In this document: piece after piece, positions 43,734 through 51,623 of the stretch | How positions within the stretch are numbered: position 1 is the stretch's first letter | Layout of the letters: each line of letters begins with the position of its first letter | DNA from: Paludisphaera mucosa | GTDB taxonomy: Bacteria; Planctomycetota; Planctomycetia; Isosphaerales; Isosphaeraceae | DNA length: 64,000 bases | Direction: 5' to 3' | NCBI RefSeq assembly: GCF_029589435.1 | Contig: NZ_JARRAG010000002.1 | Span: 1,860,001-1,924,000 of the forward strand | Notes under the pieces: model-generated | Told to the model about the DNA's origin: nothing | Seen by the model: only the letters and a program-made list of their open reading frames with translations | Database searches by the model: none | Program-made: the position numbers and the translations under genes

Positions 43734-44414
43734 TCACCTCACGATGCGAGTGGAGAAGATCGAAGACGACGGACGGTCGGTGGTGCCCGGCCCCCAACGG
43801 ACCTCCAGCCGGGCCAATGCCTCGGACAACTCGGCCTCGGCCTGCCGAAGCTTGAGCGCGAAGTCGCCCTGCTCGCCGCGAGTCTCGGCCGCATAACGCC
43901 GGGCAAGCACGCCCAGCACGCAAGCCTGCCGCAGCTCGCGGGCGTCTCGCAGTTCGGCCGGGGTCCGGCCCGGCCAGAGGGGGTCGATGGCGAATCGGCG
44001 GTTCAGCTCGAAGCTGGCCTCGTCGATTTGCGGGTCGAGCGTCGCTATCAAGAACTCGACCCCAGACAGACCGACGGGTGGCGACGGTGGGGCTCCCAAC
44101 CCGGCACCCATTCCGATCCGCCGGAGCGTCAACGCGCTTCCCGTCGCGTTCGCGACTGCGAAGATCTCGCCCGCTCCCTTGAACACCGAGGGCGGCTTGC
44201 GGAGTTGGACGACATGGCCGGGGCGCACTCCGGCCGCCTGGAAATCCACCGTTGCCGACGTGAGCGACCAGGGGACCCCCGGCGAGAACGCGCCATCGGT
44301 CCCCTGGGCCACCTTCTGCCACGCCGGCGCCAGCACGACGAAATCGCCCGTCGCTCGGACGGCGACGTCCTCGTCACAAGCGTAGACGGTCGGGAGTCGG
44401 TCAGTCTGGCTCAT
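43734..44414 (-). CDS. Head-tail connector-like protein
   Basis: The 226-residue protein has a beta-rich N-terminal half (EDVAVRATGDFVVLAP, ATVDFQAAGVRPGHVVQLRKPPSVF) and a helical C-terminal half (ELRDARELRQACVLGVLARRYAAE, DFALKLRQAEAELSEALARLEVRWGPG). That order, a small barrel followed by long helices and a final strand, suits an adaptor that sits below the portal. Its place, two genes after the major capsid gene, agrees. No diagnostic motif. Confidence 0.55.
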   Translation of the reverse strand: MSQTDRLPTVYACDEDVAVRATGDFVVLAPAWQKVAQGTDGAFSPGVPWSLTSATVDFQAAGVRPGHVVQLRKPPSVFKGAGEIFAVANATGSALTLRRIGMGAGLGAPPSPPVGLSGVEFLIATLDPQIDEASFELNRRFAIDPLWPGRTPAELRDARELRQACVLGVLARRYAAETRGEQGDFALKLRQAEAELSEALARLEVRWGPGTTDRPSSSIFSTRIVR

Positions 44415-44466
44415 AGGAGCCTCACTTTAAAACCTACTGATGGTTCGACACTGTGGGGGCGCGGGC

Positions 44467-44820
44467 TCAGGGACGCTTGCGCCGGGCAACAGGCTGTCGC
44501 TGCGAAACGGGAGGGGGCGTTTCGATTTCGGCCCTCTCCAACTCCGTAGCCCCGCCGTCTACGGCGGTCCTGGTCTCGCGGATCGCCAGGTCGATCCCGT
44601 CTAGCGCCGCGGCCAGGGCGTCTCGGACTCCCCCGACGTACGCGAACAGCTCTCGCCGCCCGTCGGGCTCGAGGGCCGGAAGTTGCCCGAGGGCGTCCTG
44701 GACCTGTTTGTAGTGCCAGAGCCCGCGGCCTCGGCCTAGGTGCGGCAACTCGCGACCCTCGGCCGCGCGTTCGATGTACGGCCAGAGACCGGGGAACGTG
44801 AACGACGGTCGAATGTTCAT
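44467..44820 (-). CDS. Small helical phage protein after the capsid gene
   Basis: This is a 117-residue product, MNIRPSFTFPGLWPYIERAAEGRELPHLGRGRGLWHYKQVQDALG. Helices (GRRELFAYVGGVRDALAAALDGIDLAIRETRTAV) precede a basic tail (VARRKRP). No known family. It is transcribed between capsid and connector, so a head completion or connector role is possible. Confidence 0.55.
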   Translation of the reverse strand: MNIRPSFTFPGLWPYIERAAEGRELPHLGRGRGLWHYKQVQDALGQLPALEPDGRRELFAYVGGVRDALAAALDGIDLAIRETRTAVDGGATELERAEIETPPPVSQRQPVARRKRP

Positions 44821-44936
44821 GGTTACTCGCGGCGAGAGGCGGATCAGACGTCTCGAGGTCCCGGCTGGAGGTCAGGCCCCGCGAGACGTCATCCGGGGAG
44901 CGGTGTGGCCCTGGGCCTATACGAAGGGAGTCATGT

Positions 44937-46079
44937 TCAGGCGGCGGTGAAGGCCGAGATGCCCGAGACCCACGCGTGATGAGCCTCGTTGTCGATCTCG
45001 ATCGCGCCTTCCATAATGATGTCGCCCTCGAAGGCGTCGCCTCGGCTGCCGCGCGGCTTGTCGATCATCGAACGCTTGAGTCGCACGCGGGCCTCGTTGG
45101 CCGACAGGCACACCGCAGTCCCCGGACGCAGCAGCGGCGCGGGGACGATCGAGATCCCCGAAAGGAAGGGGGCTTCGAACAGATCGATGGGAGTGCCGAA
45201 GACGTTCGAGCCTGCGTTGACCCTCATCGCCGCATGGCCCCAGACGGCGAAGGCCGAGAGGAAGTCCGTGCTGACGAGCAGCAGGCTCGGGTTGCCCCCG
45301 CCGTTGAAACAGGCCTGGATCGTGTCACGGATCAGGTCCGAGGGCTTGTAGGCCGCCGCGTTCGTCGGCGTCGTCACCTTGTTGGTGGTAAGGATGGACT
45401 GGACGCCCTTCATGAGCGGTCGGCTCGTAGCGGAGGTCAAGCCCACCCCCTTGCCGTAGTAGACGGCCGACTCGAAGTCGTCCATGACGTGCTGGATCGC
45501 CAACATCCGGTCGCGGTCGAGCGGCGTGGCGAAGGCTGAACCGTAGCCCGAATCGGCCTGAAGAGCGCCGCCCACTTGGTAGGCGTGCTGCACGGTCTGG
45601 CAGTATTGGGTGGTCGCCTGGGGGATGCGACTTAGGCCGGAGACATTCGTCTCGGCGCCGGTCCGCGTATTGCTCACCAACAGGATCGGCAGGGCGTCAG
45701 CGTGGGCGGCGGCCGTAGTGCCCGCATAACCTCGAGCGACCGTCAAGACGTTCGCCACAGGGTCGACGGCCGTCACCAGCAGGTATTCCTGCTCCACCTG
45801 GACTACGTCGCCCGAATCGAACACCGAGGCGTCGGCCGCGATCATCGAGGTCGCGGCGGCCGTCAAGGCCGAACCGTTATTCAAGGCGACCGACCGCGGC
45901 CGGTAGTTGTCGTTGACGATCAGGAAGTGCGGCGAGCCGACCGGCAGCTTGGGCAGCCGCGCGGTCAGCGGCGTCCGGTTGACGAACCAGTTGATCGCCA
46001 CGCCGAACACGTCATTGGGCAGGACGCCGGCGTTGAAGGCGGTGAATTGGGTCAGCGGGCTGTTCTCATACGAGGGCAT
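44937..46079 (-). CDS. Major capsid protein, SU10/DUF5309-like (HK97 fold)
   Basis: The 380-residue protein reads MPSYENSPLTQFTAFNAGVLPNDVFGVAINWFVNRTPLTARLP. This is the beginning I know from DUF5309 (SU10 major capsid) proteins, followed by FLIVNDNYRP. Residues about 80-130 hold an inserted module (MIAADASVFDSGDVVQVEQEYLLVTAVD, VARGYAGTTAAAHADA) that is also found three times in the giant tail protein. The capsid core continues ETNVSGLSRIPQATTQYCQTVQHAYQVGG, HVMDDFESAVYYGKGVGL and a C-terminal domain ending MEGAIEIDNEAHHAWVSGISAF. Length and order (portal, scaffold, capsid) are standard. Confidence 0.8.
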   Translation of the reverse strand: MPSYENSPLTQFTAFNAGVLPNDVFGVAINWFVNRTPLTARLPKLPVGSPHFLIVNDNYRPRSVALNNGSALTAAATSMIAADASVFDSGDVVQVEQEYLLVTAVDPVANVLTVARGYAGTTAAAHADALPILLVSNTRTGAETNVSGLSRIPQATTQYCQTVQHAYQVGGALQADSGYGSAFATPLDRDRMLAIQHVMDDFESAVYYGKGVGLTSATSRPLMKGVQSILTTNKVTTPTNAAAYKPSDLIRDTIQACFNGGGNPSLLLVSTDFLSAFAVWGHAAMRVNAGSNVFGTPIDLFEAPFLSGISIVPAPLLRPGTAVCLSANEARVRLKRSMIDKPRGSRGDAFEGDIIMEGAIEIDNEAHHAWVSGISAFTAA

Positions 46080-46164
46080 GTACTTTCACTCCGGTGTCGA
46101 TTTGGGGTTGCGGCGGCCGATGGGGCCGGACGCCCGGGGGGCGAGGCGTTCGGGAGGGCGAGGT

Positions 46165-46839
46165 TCAGGCCAACGGATGCAGGCCGAACGATTGGTACTG
46201 GCTCTGCCGGTCCCTCCACTGGTTGACGATCGCTTCCAGCGATCCCGGCTGCGCGCCACGCGGCGCCACGTAGGGACGGCTGGCGTCGCCGCCGGCCCCC
46301 CCCCGAGACGTCGGGGCGAAGAAGATCGCGAACTGGGGCGAATCGAGGCGTTCGCGAAGCGCCTCGGCGGCCGGCCGGCAACTCGATCGCTCGCGCACCG
46401 TCAGTGCGCCCGAGGCTTCACGGATCGTTTCGAACTCGTCCTGCAGGAGTCGGCGGACCATCGCGGCGGCCGCCGATCTCTGTTCGGCCGTCTCTCCCAC
46501 GAACGCTCGACCCTGGATCGCCTCGGCGATGGCCGCCGCCTTCCGCTCGCCGAAGACCTGCTGCTCTAGCAGCGTGTACCGCGATACGGCCTCGGCGTGC
46601 TTCTGTTCCCACGCCCTGCGCTGCTGGTCCAAGGCCTCTTCGATCTGCCCCTTCTCGGCCAGGGCGCGCAGCCGTTCCTTTTCTTTCATGTCCAGCGCCG
46701 CCTCCTGCAGCCGCTGGTAGTCTTTCAACTGGGCTTCCATCGCCCGGAGCCGATTGCGCTCTTCGACGGTCGACGCTCCCGAGAGTTCGCCCGGCGCGCC
46801 CGAGTCGGTCTTTACGTCCACGTTCGCTTGGTCGTTCAC
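46165..46839 (-). CDS. Capsid scaffold protein (inferred)
   Basis: GTG start at 46839 with GAGGT seven bases upstream. The 224-residue product has a long charged coiled coil (TVEERNRLRAMEAQLKDYQRLQEAALDMKEKERLRALAEKGQIEEALDQQRRAWEQKHAEAVSRYTLLEQQVF, about 24-95), an Ala-rich helix (KAAAIAEAIQGRAF), and a short C-terminal part ending SIVNQWRDRQSQYQ-like. Coiled coil plus position directly before the capsid gene is the usual scaffold pattern. Confidence 0.7.
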   Translation of the reverse strand: MNDQANVDVKTDSGAPGELSGASTVEERNRLRAMEAQLKDYQRLQEAALDMKEKERLRALAEKGQIEEALDQQRRAWEQKHAEAVSRYTLLEQQVFGERKAAAIAEAIQGRAFVGETAEQRSAAAAMVRRLLQDEFETIREASGALTVRERSSCRPAAEALRERLDSPQFAIFFAPTSRGGAGGDASRPYVAPRGAQPGSLEAIVNQWRDRQSQYQSFGLHPLA

Positions 46840-46900
46840 GGATGGACCTCATTCGGAGAAGGGGCGGACCGACGTCGCAACGATTCTTTGCACGAGGCCC

Positions 46901-48514
46901 TCAGGGCCGTCCCTCAACCGTTGCGTCGTCCAGGCCGAGGTACGCGTCGATCTCGGCGTCGAACGCGCCGTAATCCGAATCTTCCAAGCCGGGCAGCATC
47001 ACGCGGACGAGCTTGCCGAGCATCTCGCTCTCCGTCCGCGGGGCATGCCCCGCCGCAGCCAGGATCGTCTGGAACTGGCTCATCGTCCGAGCCAACTCTT
47101 CACCTGTGAAGAGATCGAACGACGTGGGATACTGGACGCGGATCGCCGCACGATCTTCGGCCGTCGGACCGCCCCCGCCCATGACCACGAGGGCCAGGCC
47201 GGCCAGGCGTCGCTCCGCCTGGCCCAACGTCGCGGCGACCTTGCTGAGCAGGTCATTCCCCGCCGCCTGATCGATCCGCTTCGACGCACCGCTTTGCGCC
47301 ACCGTCGACCCGGTCGTCCCAGCGGCCCCCGCCGGCTTCAGCAGGAGCGCCGCTCGGTCGGCCGCGTCGCGGAGATCGGCCTTGTTCAGCCGGAGAGAAT
47401 CGGCCCCGTCCTTGGGAAACTGGATGACGTCGAAGCCCTCGTACGTCGCCGCACCCCCCTGCGTGTTCTTCTTCTTCGGCAGGAGCCAGTTCGGGCCGAT
47501 CGGCACGGCTCCGTCGGCCTTAACGTAGTCCTCCGGCCCCTGCAAGAGCGGGTGGGCCTGCGTCGTGTCGCTGAGGATCAGCTCGCTGTCGCGGTTGTAG
47601 AATTCCCTCTGAAGCTCGGCGATGCTCTCATATCGAGGCAGGCCGATGTTCCGGCATCGAGGGCGGCGACGGTCGAAGACGCGGATGATGGGGACCTGTC
47701 CATATCCGTGCTCGACGGGACCCTTGACGACCTCGCCCTTCTCGTCGTAAAGCGTCCACGCCCGCTCATCCCAGTGCCGCCAGGAGATGCGGCCTTCGTC
47801 GTGGACCTCGCGGATGAGGCATTCTTGGTAGCGACCGCCGCGATCAAGCCTCCACCAGATCATGTTCTCGGGGAGGATGTACGAGGCCACGCAGGAGTCG
47901 AGCCCCAGCCGGATCTCGTCGGCTCGGGTTCGGACGGGCTGGTCTTCGGGGGCGGCCGGGCGGTCGATCATCAGGTCGAGTTGGCCCAGGACCAGGAGCA
48001 ACGGGGCGACCGAACTGGACATGAAGTCATCGATCGAAGTCCCTCGGCCATCGACGTCGCGCCACCAGGCGGCGAGTCGCTCGGGCCCGTCACGCCTCAC
48101 TTCGCGGCTGTAGATCCGGGCCAGATGAGTCTCGACCGCCTCGGACACGAACGTGGGCACGGGCGTCCGCGCCCGCCTGAGTTCGTAGTCGTCGTCGGTG
48201 GCCTGGTAGGCCGGATCCGTACCGAACGGCCTCCCACTCGCGGGATAGGCACCGGCGTCGAATTCCGACGGATATTCCCGCTTGTGACGGACGAGGTTTC
48301 GTACCGGCATCCCGTGCATGTCGTGGCCGTAAACGGCCGTACGATACGCCTCGCCCCCCTCCCAAGAGTCGAGCAGCCACCGCCATCGAAGCTGATGCGC
48401 CAGCCACTCAAGGTGAGGGCGGTCGATCCTCCGCCCGTCCGGCAAGGTGAGCCGCGGCATGGCAGCCCCCGGCATCGGGTTGATCGACGCGCCGATCGTG
48501 TTCGATGTCAGCAT
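46901..48514 (-). CDS. Phage portal protein
   Basis: This is a 537-residue protein next to the large terminase. It opens with HLEWLAHQLRWRWLLDSWEGGEAYRTA and NLVRHKREYPSEF, then YELRRARTPVPTFVSEAVETHLARIYSREV, a segment typical of SPP1-type portals where the stem helices begin. It continues with NMIWWRLDRGGRYQECLIREVHDEG and VPIIRVFDRRRPRCRNIGLPRYESIAELQREFYNRDSELILS, the conserved 'D......L...NRDSE' region. The C-terminal helices (AVAATLGQAERRLAGLAL, EELARTMSQFQTIL) precede an acidic tail. It forms the ring through which DNA enters the head. Confidence 0.78.
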   Translation of the reverse strand: MLTSNTIGASINPMPGAAMPRLTLPDGRRIDRPHLEWLAHQLRWRWLLDSWEGGEAYRTAVYGHDMHGMPVRNLVRHKREYPSEFDAGAYPASGRPFGTDPAYQATDDDYELRRARTPVPTFVSEAVETHLARIYSREVRRDGPERLAAWWRDVDGRGTSIDDFMSSSVAPLLLVLGQLDLMIDRPAAPEDQPVRTRADEIRLGLDSCVASYILPENMIWWRLDRGGRYQECLIREVHDEGRISWRHWDERAWTLYDEKGEVVKGPVEHGYGQVPIIRVFDRRRPRCRNIGLPRYESIAELQREFYNRDSELILSDTTQAHPLLQGPEDYVKADGAVPIGPNWLLPKKKNTQGGAATYEGFDVIQFPKDGADSLRLNKADLRDAADRAALLLKPAGAAGTTGSTVAQSGASKRIDQAAGNDLLSKVAATLGQAERRLAGLALVVMGGGGPTAEDRAAIRVQYPTSFDLFTGEELARTMSQFQTILAAAGHAPRTESEMLGKLVRVMLPGLEDSDYGAFDAEIDAYLGLDDATVEGRP

Positions 48515-48562
48515 GGCGTTGTTGTCTTCTGCTCGAATGAGAATAGAATCTATTGATTACTT

Positions 48563-50143
48563 TTAGAACACGCGGTCCGCCCTGGCGCGGCGGAGGGGGG
48601 CGGCGGCGGGCAACGTCCCTTCCGGGAGGGCGACGCTCAAGCCACCTCGCAGCGCGTCGATCAGGTCCTCCCAGGGGTGCTGCGGGTCGGCCGGATAGTC
48701 CATCCATTGGCCCGAGCGCCGCGCTCGAGCGTAGCCGAGGAACGCGGCCGTCAACCTCGTGCACCTCGGGTGAAGCTTCAGCCTCGCCGAACCGTCGGCG
48801 GAGCGAACCAGGCTCTCGATCACGCTGAGCCCCTCCAGCACGCATCCCGGATATTTCGGCCACGTCTGCAGGCCCGACTCGCCCACCAGCCCGCACCGTT
48901 GATATTCCGAGACGACCGTCGGTCCGACCGGATTCCGCGCCCCGCCTGCCGAGTCGGTGGAGACATAGCGGGCCGCCGACCCACACAAGCGGTCGAGCAT
49001 CGCCCGGATCTCTAGGGCGCACGCGTCGGCCGACCTCCCCTCAGACAGGAAATCTGCGAAGACGTGGACGCGGGTCGGTTCCGACGTCGCCGCCCATTCG
49101 CACCCCCGAACGACCTGAAAGAGAACGGCGCCTGTGAAGACTCCCGAATCGATCGCAACGTGCACCGGCATCGACGGGTCGAACTCCGCCGATTCGGTGA
49201 CGTTCTCCTCGGCGTCGAACTCCTTGAACCAGACCCCGTCGGTCTTGGGGCCTCGGCAGAGATAATCGCTGGCGAAAACTCGCGGCGAGACGCCTTTGAC
49301 CTTCTGGATCAGGGCGTCGATCCCGTAGTGGCCCTCGCTCCGCTTGGCTTTGGGACGCCCTTTCGGGTCGTCGTCGCGGCCCTCGTGACACCACGGCATG
49401 AGCGGACATTGCGGGCACTTCTCAAGCCGGCGTCCGCTCCGCTCGGTCGGACATCGTTCTAGGACCTCGAATATGCAATAGGTGCTGATCGGGAAGGCGC
49501 CGGCTTTCGCCTGATCGATGAGGCCCGCCATGGGGCCGGAGGGTCGATGCCAGGTGGAGGTCATGAGGACGCTCGCCTTGACACCCCGAAGGTCCATCGC
49601 CATCCCGATCGCGGCCTCGCGGATTTCGGGGTCGATCTCGTCGACCTCGTCCAGTTTCAGGCTGGCGACGTGCGGGCCTCGGACGCTCGTAGGACTGGCG
49701 GCGAGGATCGAAACCCGCGAGCCATTCGTGTAGACCCCCTCGGTCTTCAGGAGTCGTCGCACCGAGCCCCGGTCGCCGCCGAAGATCCCGGCCCCTTCGA
49801 AGACGATCGCCTGCAACGCCCGGTAGATCTGCTCGGACTGTGCACGCGACCCACCAAGGACGTGGGATTCGTGTCGGGGGTGGAACCGGCTGGCCAGGTG
49901 CGTATCCAGAGCCGAGAGGTACGACTTGCCGCTGCCGCGCGGCCCGTGCCAAAGTGCGAGCGAGGGGCGGTCAAGCACCTGGGCCGCGAACATGTCGAAT
50001 GGCGACGTGTGCCCCGGGCATACGGCTTTCGACGAGATCTGGACGCCGGCGAAACCTCGGACCCAGTCTCGCAGTTCGGATCTGGTCGCGGGCCGACGAT
50101 CACGCACGGACCTGATCAGATGATTGATCCTTGATAGGTCCAC
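48563..50143 (-). CDS. Terminase large subunit
   Basis: GTG start; 526 residues. The ATPase domain has Walker A WHGPRGSGKSY (GPRGSGKS at 67-74) and Walker B SLKLDEVDE (161-168), with the coupling motif near TSTWHRP (195-201). The nuclease has acidic residues Asp332 (VHVAIDSGVF), Asp397 (YVSTDSAGG) and one near the end in WEDLIDALRG. A cysteine cluster (C231, C243, C246, C252: CPTERSGRRLEKCPQCPLMPWC) between the two domains looks zinc- or cluster-binding and is unusual for the family. The enzyme cuts and pumps concatemeric DNA into the head. Confidence 0.88.
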   Translation of the reverse strand: MDLSRINHLIRSVRDRRPATRSELRDWVRGFAGVQISSKAVCPGHTSPFDMFAAQVLDRPSLALWHGPRGSGKSYLSALDTHLASRFHPRHESHVLGGSRAQSEQIYRALQAIVFEGAGIFGGDRGSVRRLLKTEGVYTNGSRVSILAASPTSVRGPHVASLKLDEVDEIDPEIREAAIGMAMDLRGVKASVLMTSTWHRPSGPMAGLIDQAKAGAFPISTYCIFEVLERCPTERSGRRLEKCPQCPLMPWCHEGRDDDPKGRPKAKRSEGHYGIDALIQKVKGVSPRVFASDYLCRGPKTDGVWFKEFDAEENVTESAEFDPSMPVHVAIDSGVFTGAVLFQVVRGCEWAATSEPTRVHVFADFLSEGRSADACALEIRAMLDRLCGSAARYVSTDSAGGARNPVGPTVVSEYQRCGLVGESGLQTWPKYPGCVLEGLSVIESLVRSADGSARLKLHPRCTRLTAAFLGYARARRSGQWMDYPADPQHPWEDLIDALRGGLSVALPEGTLPAAAPLRRARADRVF

Positions 50144-50438
50144 GGACGGCCTCCAACACCCTGCGGGCGGTCTCGTCGTCGATAGGCGGTTCGACGGCCT
50201 CTGCAGCTTCTGGGACCGGGCCGGCCCGGCGGAACAGCAGGTTTGATGATCGGAGATCCCCCCCTAGTGCTGCGGCGATCAGGGCGTCTGCGACGCGATC
50301 GGCCCAACTCTGGGCTGGGTCGTCGCTCGAACGAGCCAGGCGTTCGCGGAGCCGGGCGTCCAGATCAAGCGATCGGCCGGCATCCTCGGCGCTCTTCTGC
50401 CGGGTACCGACCGGCTCCGTCGGGAGTCCGTCACCCAT
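50100..50438 (-). CDS. Terminase small subunit-like protein
   Basis: This is a 112-residue acidic protein that overlaps the large subunit start by 44 bases. Helices are predicted in ARLRERLARSSDDPAQSWADRVADALIAAALGGDLRSSNLLFRRAGP and DDETARRVLEAVRG. The pattern 'SWADRVADALIAAALGGD....N.LF.RA' is often seen in small proteins preceding large terminases. Small subunits bind the packaging site on DNA. The N-terminal HTH expected for many of them is not evident, so the name is positional. Confidence 0.6.
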   Translation of the reverse strand: MGDGLPTEPVGTRQKSAEDAGRSLDLDARLRERLARSSDDPAQSWADRVADALIAAALGGDLRSSNLLFRRAGPVPEAAEAVEPPIDDETARRVLEAVRGPIKDQSSDQVRA

Positions 50439-50505
50439 GATGAAACCATTTCGCGAGAAGATGACAACAATGAAATATAATTGACATTTTATCGACGTAC
50501 GGGTC

Positions 50506-50799
50506 TCACGGCCTCCTGCTGAACCGAGCGAGGATCACCTCCCGATCCATCGGCGGTTCGGCGCCGTTTCGGCCATCTACGTCTCGCCTCGGCGCGATCG
50601 GACGCGAACGACCTGAACACGGCTCCGATTTCGGCGACCCTCGTCGCGTGGATGAGGAAGACGGCCGCGATGTCGCATTCACGAGCGAAAGTACGGCGGC
50701 CGCCGCCAGGCAGGTCGTCGCGATCAGCGATGACAGGCGCCCCCGACGGCCTGCGATCCAACCGCAATACGATTTGAAGACATTCTTAATCGTCATCAC
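50506..50799 (-). CDS. Small one-helix membrane protein, lysis region
   Basis: The start overlaps the stop of the preceding gene (ATGATGACGATTAA). The 97-residue product has a single hydrophobic helix (SLIATTCLAAAAVLSLV, about 24-40) followed by a Ser/Arg/Pro-rich soluble tail. An N-in single-span protein with a periplasmic tail next to a holin-like gene could be a spanin. Another frame in the same region (50489-50767) is also open, so which one is used is uncertain. Confidence 0.4.
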   Translation of the reverse strand: MMTIKNVFKSYCGWIAGRRGRLSSLIATTCLAAAAVLSLVNATSRPSSSSTRRGSPKSEPCSGRSRPIAPRRDVDGRNGAEPPMDREVILARFSRRP

Positions 50800-51145
50800 G
50801 ATGATCTCGAAGGTGACCGATATCCGGCGCCGCCGGGAGCGCGGAGACGGTCAGTCGGGCCTCTTTGATCCATGTGAGCACGGCGTCCAGCGCCTCGTTC
50901 GCCCGATTGGCCTGGGCCCGGAACCGAAGCCTGGCGAGCTCGTGCTCCCGCTGTCGCTGACGGTCCTGCCAGAAGTCCTTCGTGAATGCTGAGATTGCGG
51001 CGATGAGGCCGGCTCCCCCGAGTAGGAATGAGCCGGCCCCGACTGCTGGATCCGTCGAGACGGTCTCCGCGACCAGGGCCGTTGTCGTTGCCAAGAGCCC
51101 TCCCGCATAGGCCAGATTTTGCGAGAAGCCGGGATAGTAGCTCAT
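50786..51145 (-). CDS. Two-helix membrane protein with cytoplasmic coil
   Basis: The 119-residue product has hydrophobic helices at about 10-28 (NLAYAGGLLATTTALVAETV) and 38-55 (GSFLLGGAGLIAAISAF), then a charged coil (KDFWQDRQRQREHELARLRFRAQANRANEALDAVLTWIKEA). Small size, two helices and location in the lysis segment are compatible with a holin or i-spanin. Not a recognised family. Confidence 0.55.
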   Translation of the reverse strand: MSYYPGFSQNLAYAGGLLATTTALVAETVSTDPAVGAGSFLLGGAGLIAAISAFTKDFWQDRQRQREHELARLRFRAQANRANEALDAVLTWIKEARLTVSALPAAPDIGHLRDHRDDD

Positions 51146-51210
51146 GGCGCGTAATCAACCTCACGTAACGACATCGGAGCGGCATGTTCCGCGGCCTGCG
51201 GGAGACTCCT

Positions 51211-51423
51211 TCAAAGTCGTCCGGGCTTTGCCATCGCGGCCGCATGAACCCCGAGGGCGCTGGCTCCGCTGAACAACACCAGAAGCCCCTGGCAGATCGT
51301 TTCCAGCCCTTGGTCGTAATTCTTCGCCAGGAGCATCCCGATGCCGGAGGCGACGGCCGCGGCCACGGCGGCGTAAGTCTTGTAGTTCCGCGCGATGATG
51401 AGAACGACCTGGATCGCAGTCAT
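51211..51423 (-). CDS. Holin-like small membrane protein
   Basis: ATG at 51423 follows AAAGGG; an upstream ATG at 51477 lacks a site. The 70-residue product MTAIQVVLIIARNYKTYAAVAAAVASGIGMLLAKNYDQGLETICQGLLVLFSGASALGVHAAAM has two hydrophobic helices with a short turn, the class II holin pattern. It neighbours the cysteine peptidase, a possible lysin. Holins make the pores that release lysins. Confidence 0.55.
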   Translation of the reverse strand: MTAIQVVLIIARNYKTYAAVAAAVASGIGMLLAKNYDQGLETICQGLLVLFSGASALGVHAAAMAKPGRL

Positions 51424-51446
51424 GATTCGTCGCCCTTTCGTGCCGG

Positions 51447-51623
51447 TCAGAAGGAGGTGATCAAATCCCATAGGCATTCGGATGCAACTAGCAGGATGGC
51501 TCCGGCAGCCAGGACCGCCAGTAGGATCCGGTCTTCGGCGTCGAGAGACGTCTTGGTCGGCGTGGGTTGCGGGAGCGTACGTCGGATTCCGGGCCCGAGG
51601 TCGTCGAGATCAGGCGGCCTGAT
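51447..51623 (-). CDS. Tiny membrane ORF with a probable ATC start
   Basis: GGAG lies six bases before an ATC that opens 58 codons: IRPPDLDDLGPGIRR, a Pro/Thr/Lys stretch, then ILLAVLAAGAILLVASECLWDL (one helix). The ATC overlaps the end of the peptidase gene. No ATG, GTG or TTG is usable in this frame. Codon pattern and the clean single helix make it look real, but the rare start makes this a weak call. Confidence 0.35.
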   Translation of the reverse strand: MRPPDLDDLGPGIRRTLPQPTPTKTSLDAEDRILLAVLAAGAILLVASECLWDLITSF

